DNA of 64,000 bases, from assembly GCA_030849465.1 (NCBI GenBank), contig JARVLF010000005.1, forward strand, positions 248,001 to 312,000, written 5' to 3'. Shown piece by piece: positions 30,399-40,699 of this stretch (position 1 is its first letter; the number at the start of each line of letters is the position of its first letter). The stretch comes from Moesziomyces globuligerus (Eukaryota > Basidiomycota > Ustilaginomycetes > Ustilaginales > Ustilaginaceae). A model generated the notes under the pieces. The model ran no database searches. It saw nothing but the letters and a program-made list of their open reading frames with translations, and was not told the origin of the DNA. The translations under genes were made by a program, and so were the position numbers.

Positions 30399-32688
30399 TC
30401 ACAAAGAGCTCTGCACCTTGGGCAGCAGCGTCTCCTTGAGGAACTTTTCGAGCTTGGTCGCGCTCTTGGCGTACGGCGACGAGGCCGGGTTGTACGCGCG
30501 GCAATTGTCAAAGACTGTCGCAGACGATGCAACAAGTGGTCAGCACAGGCACGCGCTCCTCGCGTTGACGGCAGTACTTACTGAGCTGGGCGTCGGCGAC
30601 GAGTTCGTCCACATTGGCGTACTGGTTGTTTTCCAGCTTGGCCTCCATGGTGGAGAGGTCCATGGGGCTCTTGATCACGTCGTAGTAGTCGGTCACCTCT
30701 TCGCCGTTGACCGGGTTGACAAACGGCCACGCGCTGCCGTGTCCGTTGAGCTCGACCAGGATATGGCGCATGACGGCAAAGTGCGGTCCGCGCTTCGGCC
30801 GACGGCTCAGCTCGTCCATCTCGGGCGTCCAGCCGCTCTCCTTGAGGCCGGGCACCTCGGACGGATCGACGAGGAACGTGGCCGTCGGGTCCTCGTCGCC
30901 GTTCTGCTGGTCGCGCTTGGCCGCGCGTTCGGGCTTGGCCACCGTGCCGTCCGGATTCTCGATCAGGCCCTTGAGCTGGATGAGCCGCTGGCGGTCGCGC
31001 ATCGCCTCGAGCCCGCGGTGCACCACGTGCGAGCGGCTGATGCTGCGGATCTTGGCGAGCACCATCTCCTTCTGCGCCGCCAGCATCTCCTGCACCTCGA
31101 GGTACTTGACGCGCGGCACCATGCTGCACTGCATCAGCGTACCGCCCTCGTAGTCCTTGATGTACCCGACCCACATCGAACGGTCCAGGCTGATCTCCTT
31201 GGTGAACCCCTGCTTCTTGAAGTAGCCGATCGCATAGTTGTCCGCATACGTCAGGAAGTGCATCACGGGCGACGACGCCTTGACGTGGTCCTTGACGTGG
31301 TTCATCAGATGCGATCCGTACCCCTTGACCTGCTCCGTGCTCGTGATCGCGCAGAAGACGATCTCGGCAAACTTGCGCTGCTTGAACGGCCGGTAGGTGA
31401 TGCCGCCCACCACCTGCAGACCGCGCTTGACGATGGCCACGCTCTGGTGGTTGCGGTCAAACACGAGCCGCGAGATGTACTCGCGCGGCATCTTGGGCAG
31501 CTGCCGCTGGAAGATGTTCTTGAGGCCCGTCAGCAGGATCATCGACTCGTGATCGTCGTCGTTGCTCACCACGCGGAACTGGATCAGCCCCGTGCGCTCC
31601 TCGATCACCGCCGGCCGCTCCTTTCGCGGCGCCACGCCCTCTTCGGCCGCCGACGCCGCACTCTTGGGCGCAGGCTGCATCTCCTCTTCCAGATCGATCG
31701 CCTCTTCCTCCTTGACCTCTGCTTTCTTCTCTTCGTGCGTCTCGGCGCCAGCCTCTGCCGCTTCCTTCTGCTCATCGTCGTTCTTGTGCGAAGCAGCATC
31801 TTCCGCATCAGCGCCCAGGGCACTTGCTTCTGCACCAATAGCGTCCACCGACTCGTCGCTGAGGTCCGTCGACACGTTGGCGTCAGCCGTCGACTCGTTG
31901 ACCAGATCCGAAGACGCTAGCTTCCTCCTCTTGGCGTCGTATCGTCCGTTGGATGCCGCGGGCGATGCGTGGCGCGACGCTGGATTCGAGTGCACCACGG
32001 TCATCTCTGGGCTCGATAGTCGGCTCGACGTGGCGATCGACGCCTCACGGTCGCGGGACCTGGAGCGCGAGCGCGAGCTGTCGCGCACTTTACGTTTGCG
32101 GTTGAGGCTCTGGAGCAAGGGCGTCGAAGAGTGGGGCGCCGACACGTTGGGTAGCGCCTGCGAAGCCGGGTGAGGACTCGGTGTTGCGTCGGGCACCGTG
32201 CTGAGCTGCGAGCCGGGGCTGGAAGCCTCGATGAGGCCGTCGGCGCCGACGGGCCGCATCTGCTTGCGCAGCGACTCGATGTCGGCGTCCACATAGTCAA
32301 AGTCGAGCAGCTTGCCCTTGTCTTCCAGCAGCTCGTCGAGGCGCACGGCGACCTTGCCTCTGCGCGTCGCTTCTTCGTCGTCGGCATCGCCCAGCGCCGC
32401 ATGCTCCTCGATGCTGCGTCCACACGTATCACACGACACTGCGCTCCACTCGGATTTCAGCTTGCCATCGTCGACGCTGCGCGTCTCGTGTCGGGAGCTG
32501 CGCGAGACCGGATCCTCGACCACCTCCTCGTACTCGGACGGCTTGAATCCCGAGCAGCTGCGCGGGTCCGAGCTGCCCTCCGCCGATATGGACGACGACG
32601 ATGGCGTGTGTCTGGCGATCTTGAGCAGACGCTGGAACGGCGTCAGCCTGTGCAGCGACCGGGCGCGCGAGGGGTATAGAAGAGGCAT
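30399..32688 (-). CDS. GCN5: Histone acetyltransferase GCN5 (GNAT plus bromodomain)
   Basis: Two exons: 30582-32688 and 30399-30514, with a 67-nt intron (donor GTAAGT, branch GTGCTGACC, acceptor GACAG). They encode 740 aa. Splicing completes the bromodomain as [19 protein letters not shown]; reading on without splicing would end it early. The GNAT domain (about 385-560) has the catalytic Glu in FAEIVFCAI and the acetyl-CoA loop [12 protein letters not shown]. The bromodomain covers about 635-735. The first 125 residues contain CSGFK (C45) and a C86-x2-C89-x6-H96 pattern like the metazoan GCN5/PCAF N-terminal domain, which yeast Gcn5 lacks. A long acidic, Ser-rich linker follows. An in-frame TGA 12 nt upstream of the ATG fixes the start. 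It is the nuclear catalytic subunit of SAGA-type complexes, acetylating histone H3. Confidence 0.96.
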
Positions 32689-33121
32689 GTCGCGTGGTCA
32701 CGCCGGCGGTAGCGTGAGCACGGGCTTTAGTCGGAGTGCATGTGGCAACGACCGTATATGGGCGATCTGTCGGCCAGCGAAGGCTGTCCGTGCGGTTCGT
32801 ACGAGTGAGGGTTGATGCAGGATGCTGTTGTGGGATGCGATGGGGTGTTGTGATGCAGGCGATAGAAGCGGGTCGGATGGTGGTGTGGAGTAGCGAAAGC
32901 GAGGCCGTGTTGGACTTTGCGATTTCCGAAGCTGCGCGGCGCGTTGAGTCAACGCATTCCACGTCCCGATCGCATATTCGATCCTGTCTCAATCGGCGAG
33001 ATCGGTGCACTGTACGCGGCCGAGGCGCTGCCTCGAAGCTCATCCGAGGCTTTTACCTCGTTGGCTTTGATCCACCAACACGGCTCGCGCTTTTGCTACG
33101 GTCGACGAGTGCGCGCCCACG
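32689..33121. promoter_or_regulatory. Shared 5' region of GCN5 and the duplicated-motif protein gene
   Basis: 433 bp between two divergent start codons, expected to act as a bidirectional promoter. I see no clear TATA box or other recognised site. Confidence 0.4.
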
Positions 33122-33802
33122 ATGTACTGCCTTCGGTGGTGGATCCCGCTGTTCCTGCTGCCGTTTCCGCACGCCTCGCCCTTCTTCCTGGTGCTCTTCC
33201 TCGTCTCGTTTGCGCTGCACTCGCAGCCGTGCATTTACTGCGCGCTCATCCTCACCGGCCTCTTCACCACCTCGGCCAACTGGTACGGTCCGAGCTCCAC
33301 CATCGCCGCTCCGACCAACATCACCGTCGCCGCGACGCAGACGCCCGCGAGCTACGGCTGGCTCGACCTGGCTCCGGCCGACGGATTCTTCAGCCCGCTC
33401 ACGCGACCCGGGCCCGCAGCCACAGCAGCTTTGGCGGACAAGGCAGCGCCGGGCAAGGAGGAGGAGGCGGATGTGTATCGGCTCGCGATACCCTGGTCCG
33501 AGATCCAATGGAGGCTGCCCAAGAGCTTCCACTTCGGACTCGGCAATCGTAAAGGCAACGGCGTCAGCAGCACGCTTCCACGGACTAGGCCCGCAGCCTC
33601 ATCCTCAGGTGCGAACAACGGGCGGCGGGAAAGGGACGAGGTGGAGGTGTATCGGATCACGATCCCCTGGTCAAAGATCGCGTGGGACGTGCCCAAGCGC
33701 TTCCATCTCGGGCTCGGCAAGCACCACGGCCTCGGGTTCTGGATCGACCTGGGCTCGGATACTCCCCTGCCCAGCAGCATAGCCAGCAGCGCCAATGCGT
33801 AG
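33122..33802 (+). CDS. Unrecognised small membrane protein with a duplicated motif
   Basis: A 226-aa protein that I do not recognise. Residues 1-52 are very hydrophobic (about 7-32 and 38-50) and rich in aromatic residues and Cys, fitting a signal anchor or two membrane spans. A Pro/Ala/Thr-rich linker follows. The rest contains two copies of about 30 residues, VYRLAIPWSEIQWRLPKSFH (from 118) and VYRITIPWSKIAWDVPKRFH (from 176), each continuing as FGLG or LGLG. The copies share over half their residues and keep a common frame, which argues for real coding sequence. The intervening linker is Arg/Ser/Gly-rich. The gene diverges from GCN5 and converges on the FUN30 gene, 191 bp away. Function and location are unknown; a lineage-specific membrane protein is the simplest reading. 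Confidence 0.65.
   Translation: MYCLRWWIPLFLLPFPHASPFFLVLFLVSFALHSQPCIYCALILTGLFTTSANWYGPSSTIAAPTNITVAATQTPASYGWLDLAPADGFFSPLTRPGPAATAALADKAAPGKEEEADVYRLAIPWSEIQWRLPKSFHFGLGNRKGNGVSSTLPRTRPAASSSGANNGRRERDEVEVYRITIPWSKIAWDVPKRFHLGLGKHHGLGFWIDLGSDTPLPSSIASSANA
33473..33736 (+). repeat. Internal duplication within the small membrane protein gene
   Basis: Two diverged 90-bp units, 33473-33562 and 33647-33736, encode the paired VYR(L/I)xIPWS motifs. Similarity is clear at both DNA and protein level. The distance between equivalent positions is 174 bp, a multiple of three. Confidence 0.75.
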
Positions 33803-33993
33803 CGCCCACGATGCACCTGCTCACAAGAGAACTTGACCCCGTCCGACCAGCCGGCATCCATCCGCAATATACCCCTGGCCTTCAGGCCCATGCCACGCGC
33901 GCAGACCGTTTCCGAAGCGACGATGCTGGAGTGAGATTACTGCGATCAAATGAAGGATGGTGTGCGGAAGTCGCACACGGTGAGCAAGGCGCT

Positions 33994-36900
33994 TTAGTCT
34001 GCGTGGTCGCTATCGTCGGAGATCTCTGTGATTTCGGGCGAGGCGGCCTGGCGGAGACGCGCGAGGAGGGACTGAGCGACTTTCTTCTGTTCGGCCTCGT
34101 CGGACTCTGTGTCGTCTTCGCCCGAGACGCGATCTGCGAGTTGGAGCTTCCTCTCTCCGAGGGCGTGGATGTCCTCGTCGATGGTGCCTCGGCTGAGCAG
34201 CTTGACCACCGTGACAGGCTTTGTTTGACCCATGCGGTAGGACCTATCTGCGGCCTGTTTGTCGTTGTGCGGGTTGAAGTCCTGATCGAACAGAATGACC
34301 CAGTTGGCGGCGATGAGGTTGATGCCCAAGCCCCCCGCCTTTGTCGAGAGGAGGAAGACGGTGATGGAAGCGTCGTTTGTGAATTGGTCGACGAGCACCT
34401 GACGGTCTTCGACCTGGGTGGAGCCTGTGAAGCCGACGTACTTGACGCCCATGTGTTCGAGGCAGACGCAGAGGATGTCGAGCACCATGGTGAACTGGCT
34501 GAAGATGAGGATGCGATCTCCCTGCGCCTGGATCTCGGGGATGAGGCGTTGGAGAGCTTGGATCTTGCCCGAGTTCATCCACTCGGGTGCGGGGAGGACG
34601 TGCTTGCGCGTTGCCGGGTAGGTCTGCGCCGAAAACGAGAGCTGCGCATCCGTATTGATGCGCAGATCCTCCTTGACATGCTCGTAGTTGTAGTCCGCAT
34701 AGTCGGGTTCCTTCATCAGATCGCGCGCCATCGCATCGATCTTGGCCTCGTCGAACAGGCGGCGCGTCAGCAGCGGATGATTCGCCGCCTTACGCAGCTC
34801 CATCAACACATGTCCGCTCTCCCTGCTCCCCGCCGCCTTGGCCGTCGCCGCTTTCGACCGCGTCTTGGTCGCAGCTTCCGCTTCGGCCTCGACCACGCGC
34901 TTCGTACGCGCCACCGCCTGCAGGTACACCTTGCGCTGCGACGGCGTCATCTCGCAGTACTCGACGCGAACCGTCTTGGTGGTGAGGTCCGTCAGCACCC
35001 GATCCTTGAGACGCCGCAGCACAAACGGATGCATCATCTTCTTGGCCCGATCGACGCGCTGCTTGCTCAGCTCGTTCTGCTGCCCACCCGCCTTGACCTT
35101 GAAGATGGCCGCGAGCGCCTCCTCGGCATCGGCAAAGTAGGCGGGCATGATAAAGTTGAGCAGCGAGACGAGTTCCTGCAGGTTGTTCTGCAGCGGCGTG
35201 CCCGTGAGCAGCAGCCGCCAGTTGGTCTTGAGCTTGAGCAGCTTGTCGTACTTTTGCGATTTGCGGTTCTTGAGCATGTGGCCCTCGTCGAACACGCACA
35301 CCTCGAACCCGCCCGCACGGCAGTCGTCCTCGTCGCAGCCGGGCTTGCACTCGGCCCGACCGCATCCGCGGCGACCGAAGCGACGCAGCCAGCCGTGGTC
35401 CTGCGGCCCACCTGCGGCCATGTCGTACGTGGTGAGGATGACCTCGAGCTCGGCGTCCTCGGCGAGCTCCTCGCGCAGCTCGACGCGGTCCTTCATCGAG
35501 CCGTAGTACTTGCGCACGTGGATGCTCGGCGCAAAGAAGCGAAACTCGCGATCCCAGTTCTCCAGCACCGAGCTCGGCGCCACGACCAGATGCGGACCTC
35601 GAATGCCCATGTGCTTGAGCTGAGCAAAGAAGGCGATCACCTGCGCGGTCTTGCCGAGACCCATCTCGTCGGCGAGGATGCAACTGGTCTTCTTGCGGTA
35701 GAGCAGATTCAGCCAGTTGACACCGACGAGCTGGTAGTCCTTGAGCGTGACGCCCGGCGCGAGCAAGCGCGGCTGCTCCTCGAGGTAGAACTTGTCGGTG
35801 AGCGCACCGCCCTTGCGGATGCTGGCGAGGTTGAGCGTGCTGGCCGGAGTGCCCTCGCGGGAGCCGGCGGCGGAAGCGGCGACCGAGGCGGTGATGGCGG
35901 GCGAGGCGAGACGCGAGGCCGATGCGGTTGCCGGCTGGCTCGCGTCTGGCATCCAGGCGGCCATGGCGTCGGTGAGCTCGCGGCCGATCTTTTCGCACTT
36001 TGCGAGGACCTCGTCGACCTCGTAGTAGCCGGCCATGAGGTCCTTGCACTGGTGGAAGAGGCGCGGCGTGACGCCCTTGGCGGCCTTGCTGCCGAGCTTG
36101 TGCTCGATGTCGTCGGCGTCGGTGAAAGGACGGAGGGCGATGATGGTGTCGGCCTGCGGCGCGGAGCAGTTGGTGGTGTCCATGAGCGCGCTGGCGTCGG
36201 CCGTGTTGAACCACTTGACCGCCGCACGCTCCTCCTTTTCGGCGCGATCCTCGCCCTCGGAGTTGTCCTCGTCCGAGCTGAGCGCGATGACCTCGTCGAT
36301 GCGCTTCTTAGGCTTGGCGGGCTGAGCTGGTTCCGCAGCAGGGGCAGCGGAAGCAGCGGAAGCGGCAGGGCGGGACTGCGCAGGCGTGGAGGAGCGCGAG
36401 TTGGACGCGGCGAGGCTCGACTGTCTGGACCTGTCTGCTGCACCGTTCTGGGCCGGACGAGGGGCTGCGGTGCTGGAGTGTGGTGAACGTTGCGGAGCGT
36501 CGCGGGACTGCTTGAGGGTGACGGTCTTGGTGGTCACGACGCTAGGTCTGGAGGAGAGGAGCTGGAGCGTCTTGTCGATGTTGCCTCTGGTCTGTCGGAG
36601 CGCTGCGATGACGCGTTTGGGTTCGAGCAGTGGTTGGAGGTGGATGATGCGTCTAGCCTTGTCCTTGAGCTCCTGCTCGGAGAGTGGTGGGGGCTGCTGG
36701 TGTGCTGCGGCGACTGGCTTTGTAGGTGATGGCGTGGGCTTGACTGTGGTGCTGATGGAACGCTGTGATGGGGGCGCGATCTCTTGCACGTCGTCGTCGC
36801 TGCTGTCGTGTCCATATTGCGTGCTGCCGTTGTCGTGTTTGACGCTGCTGCTCATGCGGCTGGTGTCGGCCGTCGAGGCTGGGGAGCGGCTACGAGACTC

Positions 36901-37311
36901 TTCGGACGGCTGGCGGGAGCGGGATCGCGCGTTGCCGCCGCGCACCAGACGTCGCTTCTTGGGTTTGGGCTCGTCGTCGGACGATTCGGGCTCGGAGAGA
37001 TCGGAGCTCTCGTCCGAGGCTACGGTGTTGCGCTTCGCATCGCTGCCGTTGTACTTGAACTGCTGTAAGCTGGAGCGGAAGGAGCCGTTGGTCTTGTGCG
37101 TCGAAGAGAATGAAGTGCGGCTCATCGCCGGCGCGCTGCCGGTGTTCATAGCCGAGCGAAACGAGTTGGCGGACATGGCGGCGGCGTTGGGCGAGGCGAG
37201 GATGGGGCTCGAGTCGAGGCAGAGGATGCGAGGTTGCGCGGCAGGATTGGCATGGGCCCGGGGCGGTGTAGCGGGTTCTATGGAGTCTTCGCTGTAGCGA
37301 TGCTGGTGCAT
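33994..37311 (-). CDS. FUN30: FUN30/SMARCAD1-type SNF2 chromatin remodeller
   Basis: The chosen start at 37311 (MHQHRYSEDSIEPATPP) gives 1105 aa. The frame stays open to an ATG at 37581, but that would add 90 His/Thr-rich residues and lie upstream of a TATA-like TATACA at 37453-37458. Residues 1-400 are Ser-rich and disordered, with a CUE-like helical segment near 208-245 (LLEPKRVIAALRQTRGNIDK). The SNF2 ATPase has Walker A DEMGLGKT (Lys554), the DEGH box in VFDEGHMLKNRK, and the helicase C-lobe motifs STKAGGLGINL and DKQAADRSYRMGQ. DEGH rather than DEAH, and the domain order, fit the FUN30 family (yeast Fun30, fission yeast Fft). These nuclear ATPases act in heterochromatin silencing and DNA-end resection. 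A four-cysteine insert precedes the DEGH box. Confidence 0.92.
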   Translation of the reverse strand: MHQHRYSEDSIEPATPPRAHANPAAQPRILCLDSSPILASPNAAAMSANSFRSAMNTGSAPAMSRTSFSSTHKTNGSFRSSLQQFKYNGSDAKRNTVASDESSDLSEPESSDDEPKPKKRRLVRGGNARSRSRQPSEESRSRSPASTADTSRMSSSVKHDNGSTQYGHDSSDDDVQEIAPPSQRSISTTVKPTPSPTKPVAAAHQQPPPLSEQELKDKARRIIHLQPLLEPKRVIAALRQTRGNIDKTLQLLSSRPSVVTTKTVTLKQSRDAPQRSPHSSTAAPRPAQNGAADRSRQSSLAASNSRSSTPAQSRPAASAASAAPAAEPAQPAKPKKRIDEVIALSSDEDNSEGEDRAEKEERAAVKWFNTADASALMDTTNCSAPQADTIIALRPFTDADDIEHKLGSKAAKGVTPRLFHQCKDLMAGYYEVDEVLAKCEKIGRELTDAMAAWMPDASQPATASASRLASPAITASVAASAAGSREGTPASTLNLASIRKGGALTDKFYLEEQPRLLAPGVTLKDYQLVGVNWLNLLYRKKTSCILADEMGLGKTAQVIAFFAQLKHMGIRGPHLVVAPSSVLENWDREFRFFAPSIHVRKYYGSMKDRVELREELAEDAELEVILTTYDMAAGGPQDHGWLRRFGRRGCGRAECKPGCDEDDCRAGGFEVCVFDEGHMLKNRKSQKYDKLLKLKTNWRLLLTGTPLQNNLQELVSLLNFIMPAYFADAEEALAAIFKVKAGGQQNELSKQRVDRAKKMMHPFVLRRLKDRVLTDLTTKTVRVEYCEMTPSQRKVYLQAVARTKRVVEAEAEAATKTRSKAATAKAAGSRESGHVLMELRKAANHPLLTRRLFDEAKIDAMARDLMKEPDYADYNYEHVKEDLRINTDAQLSFSAQTYPATRKHVLPAPEWMNSGKIQALQRLIPEIQAQGDRILIFSQFTMVLDILCVCLEHMGVKYVGFTGSTQVEDRQVLVDQFTNDASITVFLLSTKAGGLGINLIAANWVILFDQDFNPHNDKQAADRSYRMGQTKPVTVVKLLSRGTIDEDIHALGERKLQLADRVSGEDDTESDEAEQKKVAQSLLARLRQAASPEITEISDDSDHAD

Positions 37312-38080
37312 GTGTGGGATGTGCGGGATTGTGCTTTGCGTGTACGAGGAGGCCGAGGAGGCACGTGTGGTGGATGTTGGAACGGCGCGGGTGCAAGTCG
37401 ATTCTATCGGGGTATCTATGTGCGCGAAGAGACAGACATGCTGAGCAGAGCGTGTATAGAAGGAGAGATGGAGCGGTGGAGCGGTAGAAGAAGCTGTCAG
37501 CTGCGCTAACCGTGGTTGGTTTGTACGATGTGTGTGAGTGTGATAGCGCGGCGGCCAGGCCATGGCAGCTTTCGACGTCACCCGAGCTCACCTCGAATGC
37601 CCAAATTCGCAATTGAAATTTTACGCAACGCGGTTACAGTACGCATCGCTGCTTTTGGGGCCAAGACCGACACTCTGCAGACGCCGAGCCAAACTCTTGT
37701 CCGAACCGGCTTGCCTCGCGCTCCGCCGCCCGACGTGTCTGCCCGCCTGTCGCGTACAGTCACGGCGCCGCGCCGCGCGTCCGAACGCCAGGTCGAGTGG
37801 AATGCACGCCAACTTCATACGAGCGCATAGCATTCATGTCATGGAGTCGGTAGCGCCCAACAGCCTGCACCTTTGCATTGCACCCGTGCACGTGGATAAC
37901 GTCTCGTCGTGAGTCATTCTCCATTGTCCTGTCCAAAAGCGGAGCACATGCGCGAGGTTTCATGCTACAAAGGGGCCCAAGCCACATCGAAACCATCGCG
38001 CGAAGACGACATCAAGACTGGAAATGATTGCATTCGATAGGGCACAATTTAAGAATTCAAGTACACACTGGGGCTAGCGC
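37312..38080. promoter_or_regulatory. FUN30 promoter and formate dehydrogenase 3' region
   Basis: 769 bp between two minus-strand genes. A TATACA (minus strand, 37453-37458) lies about 145 bp upstream of the chosen FUN30 ATG. Nothing else is recognisable; reading frames inside are short and not protein-like. Confidence 0.45.
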
Positions 38081-39281
38081 TCACTTGCGCTGACCGTAGG
38101 CCTTGGTGGCGTACGAGCCGCCCTCGACAATGATGTTGGCCGGCGTCTGGGCCTTTCCGCTAAAGTAGTTGGTGAGGATCTCCTTGACACCAGCAGCGTA
38201 CCTGGCCTGGGCGTCGATCGAGGTGCCCGAGATGTGTGGCGTCATGGCGTTGCCGCCGACGCCGTGTTCGTACTTGACGTTGCTCTTCATGTGGTAGAAG
38301 TCGTGCGAGGGCTCGGGCGGTTGCCTGTCGGTGACATCGCCACCGTAGCCTGCGATGTGTCCGCTCTCGAGAGCGGCGCGGATGTCCTTGGCGTTGACAA
38401 TCGCGCCACGCGCCGTGTTGACGATCCAAGCGCCCTTCTTCATCCACGAGAGCTTCTCGGCGTTGATGAGGCCCTTGGTGCCCTCGTAGAGCGGGCAGTT
38501 GATGGTGAGCACGTCGAGCTCCGAGAGGAACTGCTTGAGGTCCTCGACGCGCTCGGCGCCCGTGTCCTTCTCCAGCTGCTCGTTGCGCTGGTAGTCGTAG
38601 TAGGTGAGCTTGGCGCAGTCGAACGGCTTCAAGCGCTGCAGCACGCGCGATCCGATGCGGCCCGAGCCGAGCGTACCCACCACCTTGCCCTCGAGGTCGT
38701 ACGACTGACGCGCCACCTCGGCCACGTTCCAGCCACCCTCGAGGTACTGTCGGTTGGCAGGCACAAAGTTGCGCACGAGCACGAGGATGGTCATGAGCAC
38801 ATGCTCGGCCACCGAGACGACGTTGGAGCCCGTCACCTCGTACACAGAAATGTTCTTCTTGTTGGCCACGTCCAGGTCGACGTGGTCCGAACCCACACCG
38901 GCCGTGATGCAGCACTTGAGGTTCTTGGCCGACTCGAGCACCTCGGCAGTGAGGTAGGCAGGGTGGAAGGGCGTCGTGATCACAATCTCGGCATCCTTGA
39001 CATGCTTGCGGAACTCCGAGTCCGGCGAGTCCTTGTCGGCGGTGACGATGAACTCGTGACCCTGCTCCTTGAGCCAGTCGGCGATGCCGAGCTTGTTCTC
39101 GACGGTGCCGAGCAGACGAGGCTGCTCCTCGCCGTACTTGCCGGCGGTGTAAAGGACGGCGACAATCTAGGCAAAGCGACAAGTTGCGCAACGTAGGGCC
39201 AAAGAGGCAGTCAGTCTCTGTGACGCCGGCTGCATGGCGGACGGATCAGACGCAGGAGATGGATATACATACCTTAACCAT
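38081..39281 (-). CDS. FDH1: NAD-dependent formate dehydrogenase
   Basis: Two exons: 39273-39281 (MVK only) and 38081-39166, separated by a 106-nt intron (donor GTATGT, branch CTGAC, acceptor CCTAG). They encode 364 aa starting [15 protein letters not shown], the normal start of fungal formate dehydrogenases. It oxidises formate to CO2 with NAD+, in the cytosol. The D-2-hydroxyacid dehydrogenase fold shows the [16 protein letters not shown] dinucleotide loop, the [17 protein letters not shown] segment, the [15 protein letters not shown] strand and the catalytic His in [10 protein letters not shown]. Without splicing the frame appears to begin at an internal Met (38983), losing about 64 residues including the substrate-side N-terminus. 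A TATAA at 39375-39379 (minus strand) lies about 95 bp upstream of the ATG. Size matches the family. Confidence 0.95.
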
Positions 39282-39374
39282 GTTGGGCTTTGTAGTAGAG
39301 AATGATCGAATGGAAGGGGTGTAACGGGGGATGATGGGGCGGAGGAGGGAAGCGCGAGAGAGCATGTTGAAGGC

Positions 39375-39379
39375 TTATA
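39375..39379 (-). promoter_or_regulatory. TATA box of the formate dehydrogenase gene
   Basis: CATATAAG on the minus strand, about 95 bp upstream of the inferred ATG, in GC-rich surroundings. Confidence 0.55.
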
Positions 39380-39877
39380 TGTGACTGAAGGCGGACTGCA
39401 CCGGGCGAGCGGGATTCCAGTCCAAGACGGGCGGCGAAAGGGCCAAGATGAATCGAGAAGCAAGTGGCAGCTGGCGGTCAGCAAGCGGCGTTCTCCTAGG
39501 CTCAACGCATCCTAAAGCAAGAACATCTCTCCGTCTCTCTCCCGAGGCAATCACCGAGGCCGCCACGCCTTTTTGGCTCCTGATCTGACGAGGCTCGAGA
39601 GAGGCCGACGGCCGCGCGGCGCTGTCGAGCATGGCCAGTGCGGTAGGCCGAGGGGCAAGAGAGGCGGCTGGTGGCTCGCCTGGTGGCTCGCCCAAGAGCG
39701 GGCAGAATGGGACGGGGCAGAGAAGCGCACCGAGACATTTTTGGCTCGCGGTGCGGGGAAGCCGACAAGTGCGCCAGAAGTGACAGCTGCTGCGGCTGGG
39801 CCGAAGCGGGGGAAGATACGCTCAAGATCGAGTGAGGCTCCACGGCAGCTCCAGTAGCAAAGTGGAGGCAGAGCCGA

Positions 39878-39903
39878 GCCAAAAAAAATATTTAAAAAAA
39901 ATA
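39878..39903. repeat. AT-rich near-palindromic island
   Basis: Two A8 runs flank TATTT, giving a 26-bp A/T block, striking in GC-rich DNA. It could be a nucleosome-free element or part of a promoter. It does not match the yeast origin consensus. Confidence 0.4.
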
Positions 39904-40603
39904 GCAAGAACTGCCCGGTGCACGGACGGCGGCCGCGAGGCGGATCTGCGCTGCTCCAACATTTCGGAGCTTGCGGCCGACGCCCGAAGAGGCGAGGCGA
40001 GGGACATGACATCTTCGCAGTGCAGGGCCAACAAGTGACCGATTCGCCGGCCGAGGCGCCACGCCCGTCCCCAACCTTTCGAGTCGGTGCAGAGGTGATG
40101 CGGGGAGGCCATGCCGTACCGCACGAGGCAGTCGCGGGGAAATGACGGCCAACGCACCAACGAACCAACACTATTCTTGGAGCCTCCTGTGCGCGTCAGC
40201 TTTGGTGGTACCAGCTGCGGGCCTGCGCTCGCTCGCGTCCACACGAGATGCGCATCGGCATCACCGCACGAGCACGCAAAGCGAAGCCTCCAAACGATCG
40301 TCGTTGCGTCGCCAGCATCATGTACGAGCCCGGCGCACCCCGATGTCATCCATGTGCGGCGCACGGCCTCCACCTGCCAGTGCCAGCAAGGCTGGAAAGA
40401 ACCGTGGACAGAGGCAGCGAGACGGTGGGGTTGACCCGAACCGCAGGCAGGCTGCGAGCCAGGCAGCGGACGCCGGCCTCGGACACCACCTCTTAGGCTA
40501 GTCTTGGCCAGCAGCGTCTGGCATCTTTCGGTCCTTTTCGGACACGAGAGCCCCCCCGCTGCCAAGCGCTGCAGGGACTGCACAACTCGAGCCTAGCACC
40601 AAC

Positions 40604-40699
40604 ATGGATCTGCGCAGGAATCTTGAGCTACTCACGTTGGAGGAGTTGGAGTTGGAACTGTCGGATCGCGAGCGCTTTTTTTGGAGAGATCTACGGTAG
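40604..40699 (+). other. Possible short coding exon (31 codons), unproven
   Basis: An ATG opens a Leu/Glu-rich frame (MDLRRNLELLTLEELELELS, then DRERFFWRDLR) that ends at TAG. The stop overlaps a possible donor GTAGGC at 40696. Splicing to an acceptor at about 40780 would connect it to a frame open to 41261, but that downstream protein looks unlike coding sequence. The Leu/Glu pattern partly reflects an imperfect TTGGAG repeat. Confidence 0.15.

Noticed and set aside
38081..38983. A 300-residue formate dehydrogenase starting at the internal Met
   Set aside because: The frame continues upstream to an acceptor at 39167. A 9-nt first exon restores the normal MVKIVAVLY start and full length.
39878..39903. 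AT-rich island as a replication origin
   Set aside because: It does not match the yeast ARS consensus, and basidiomycete origins have no sequence consensus that I could apply.
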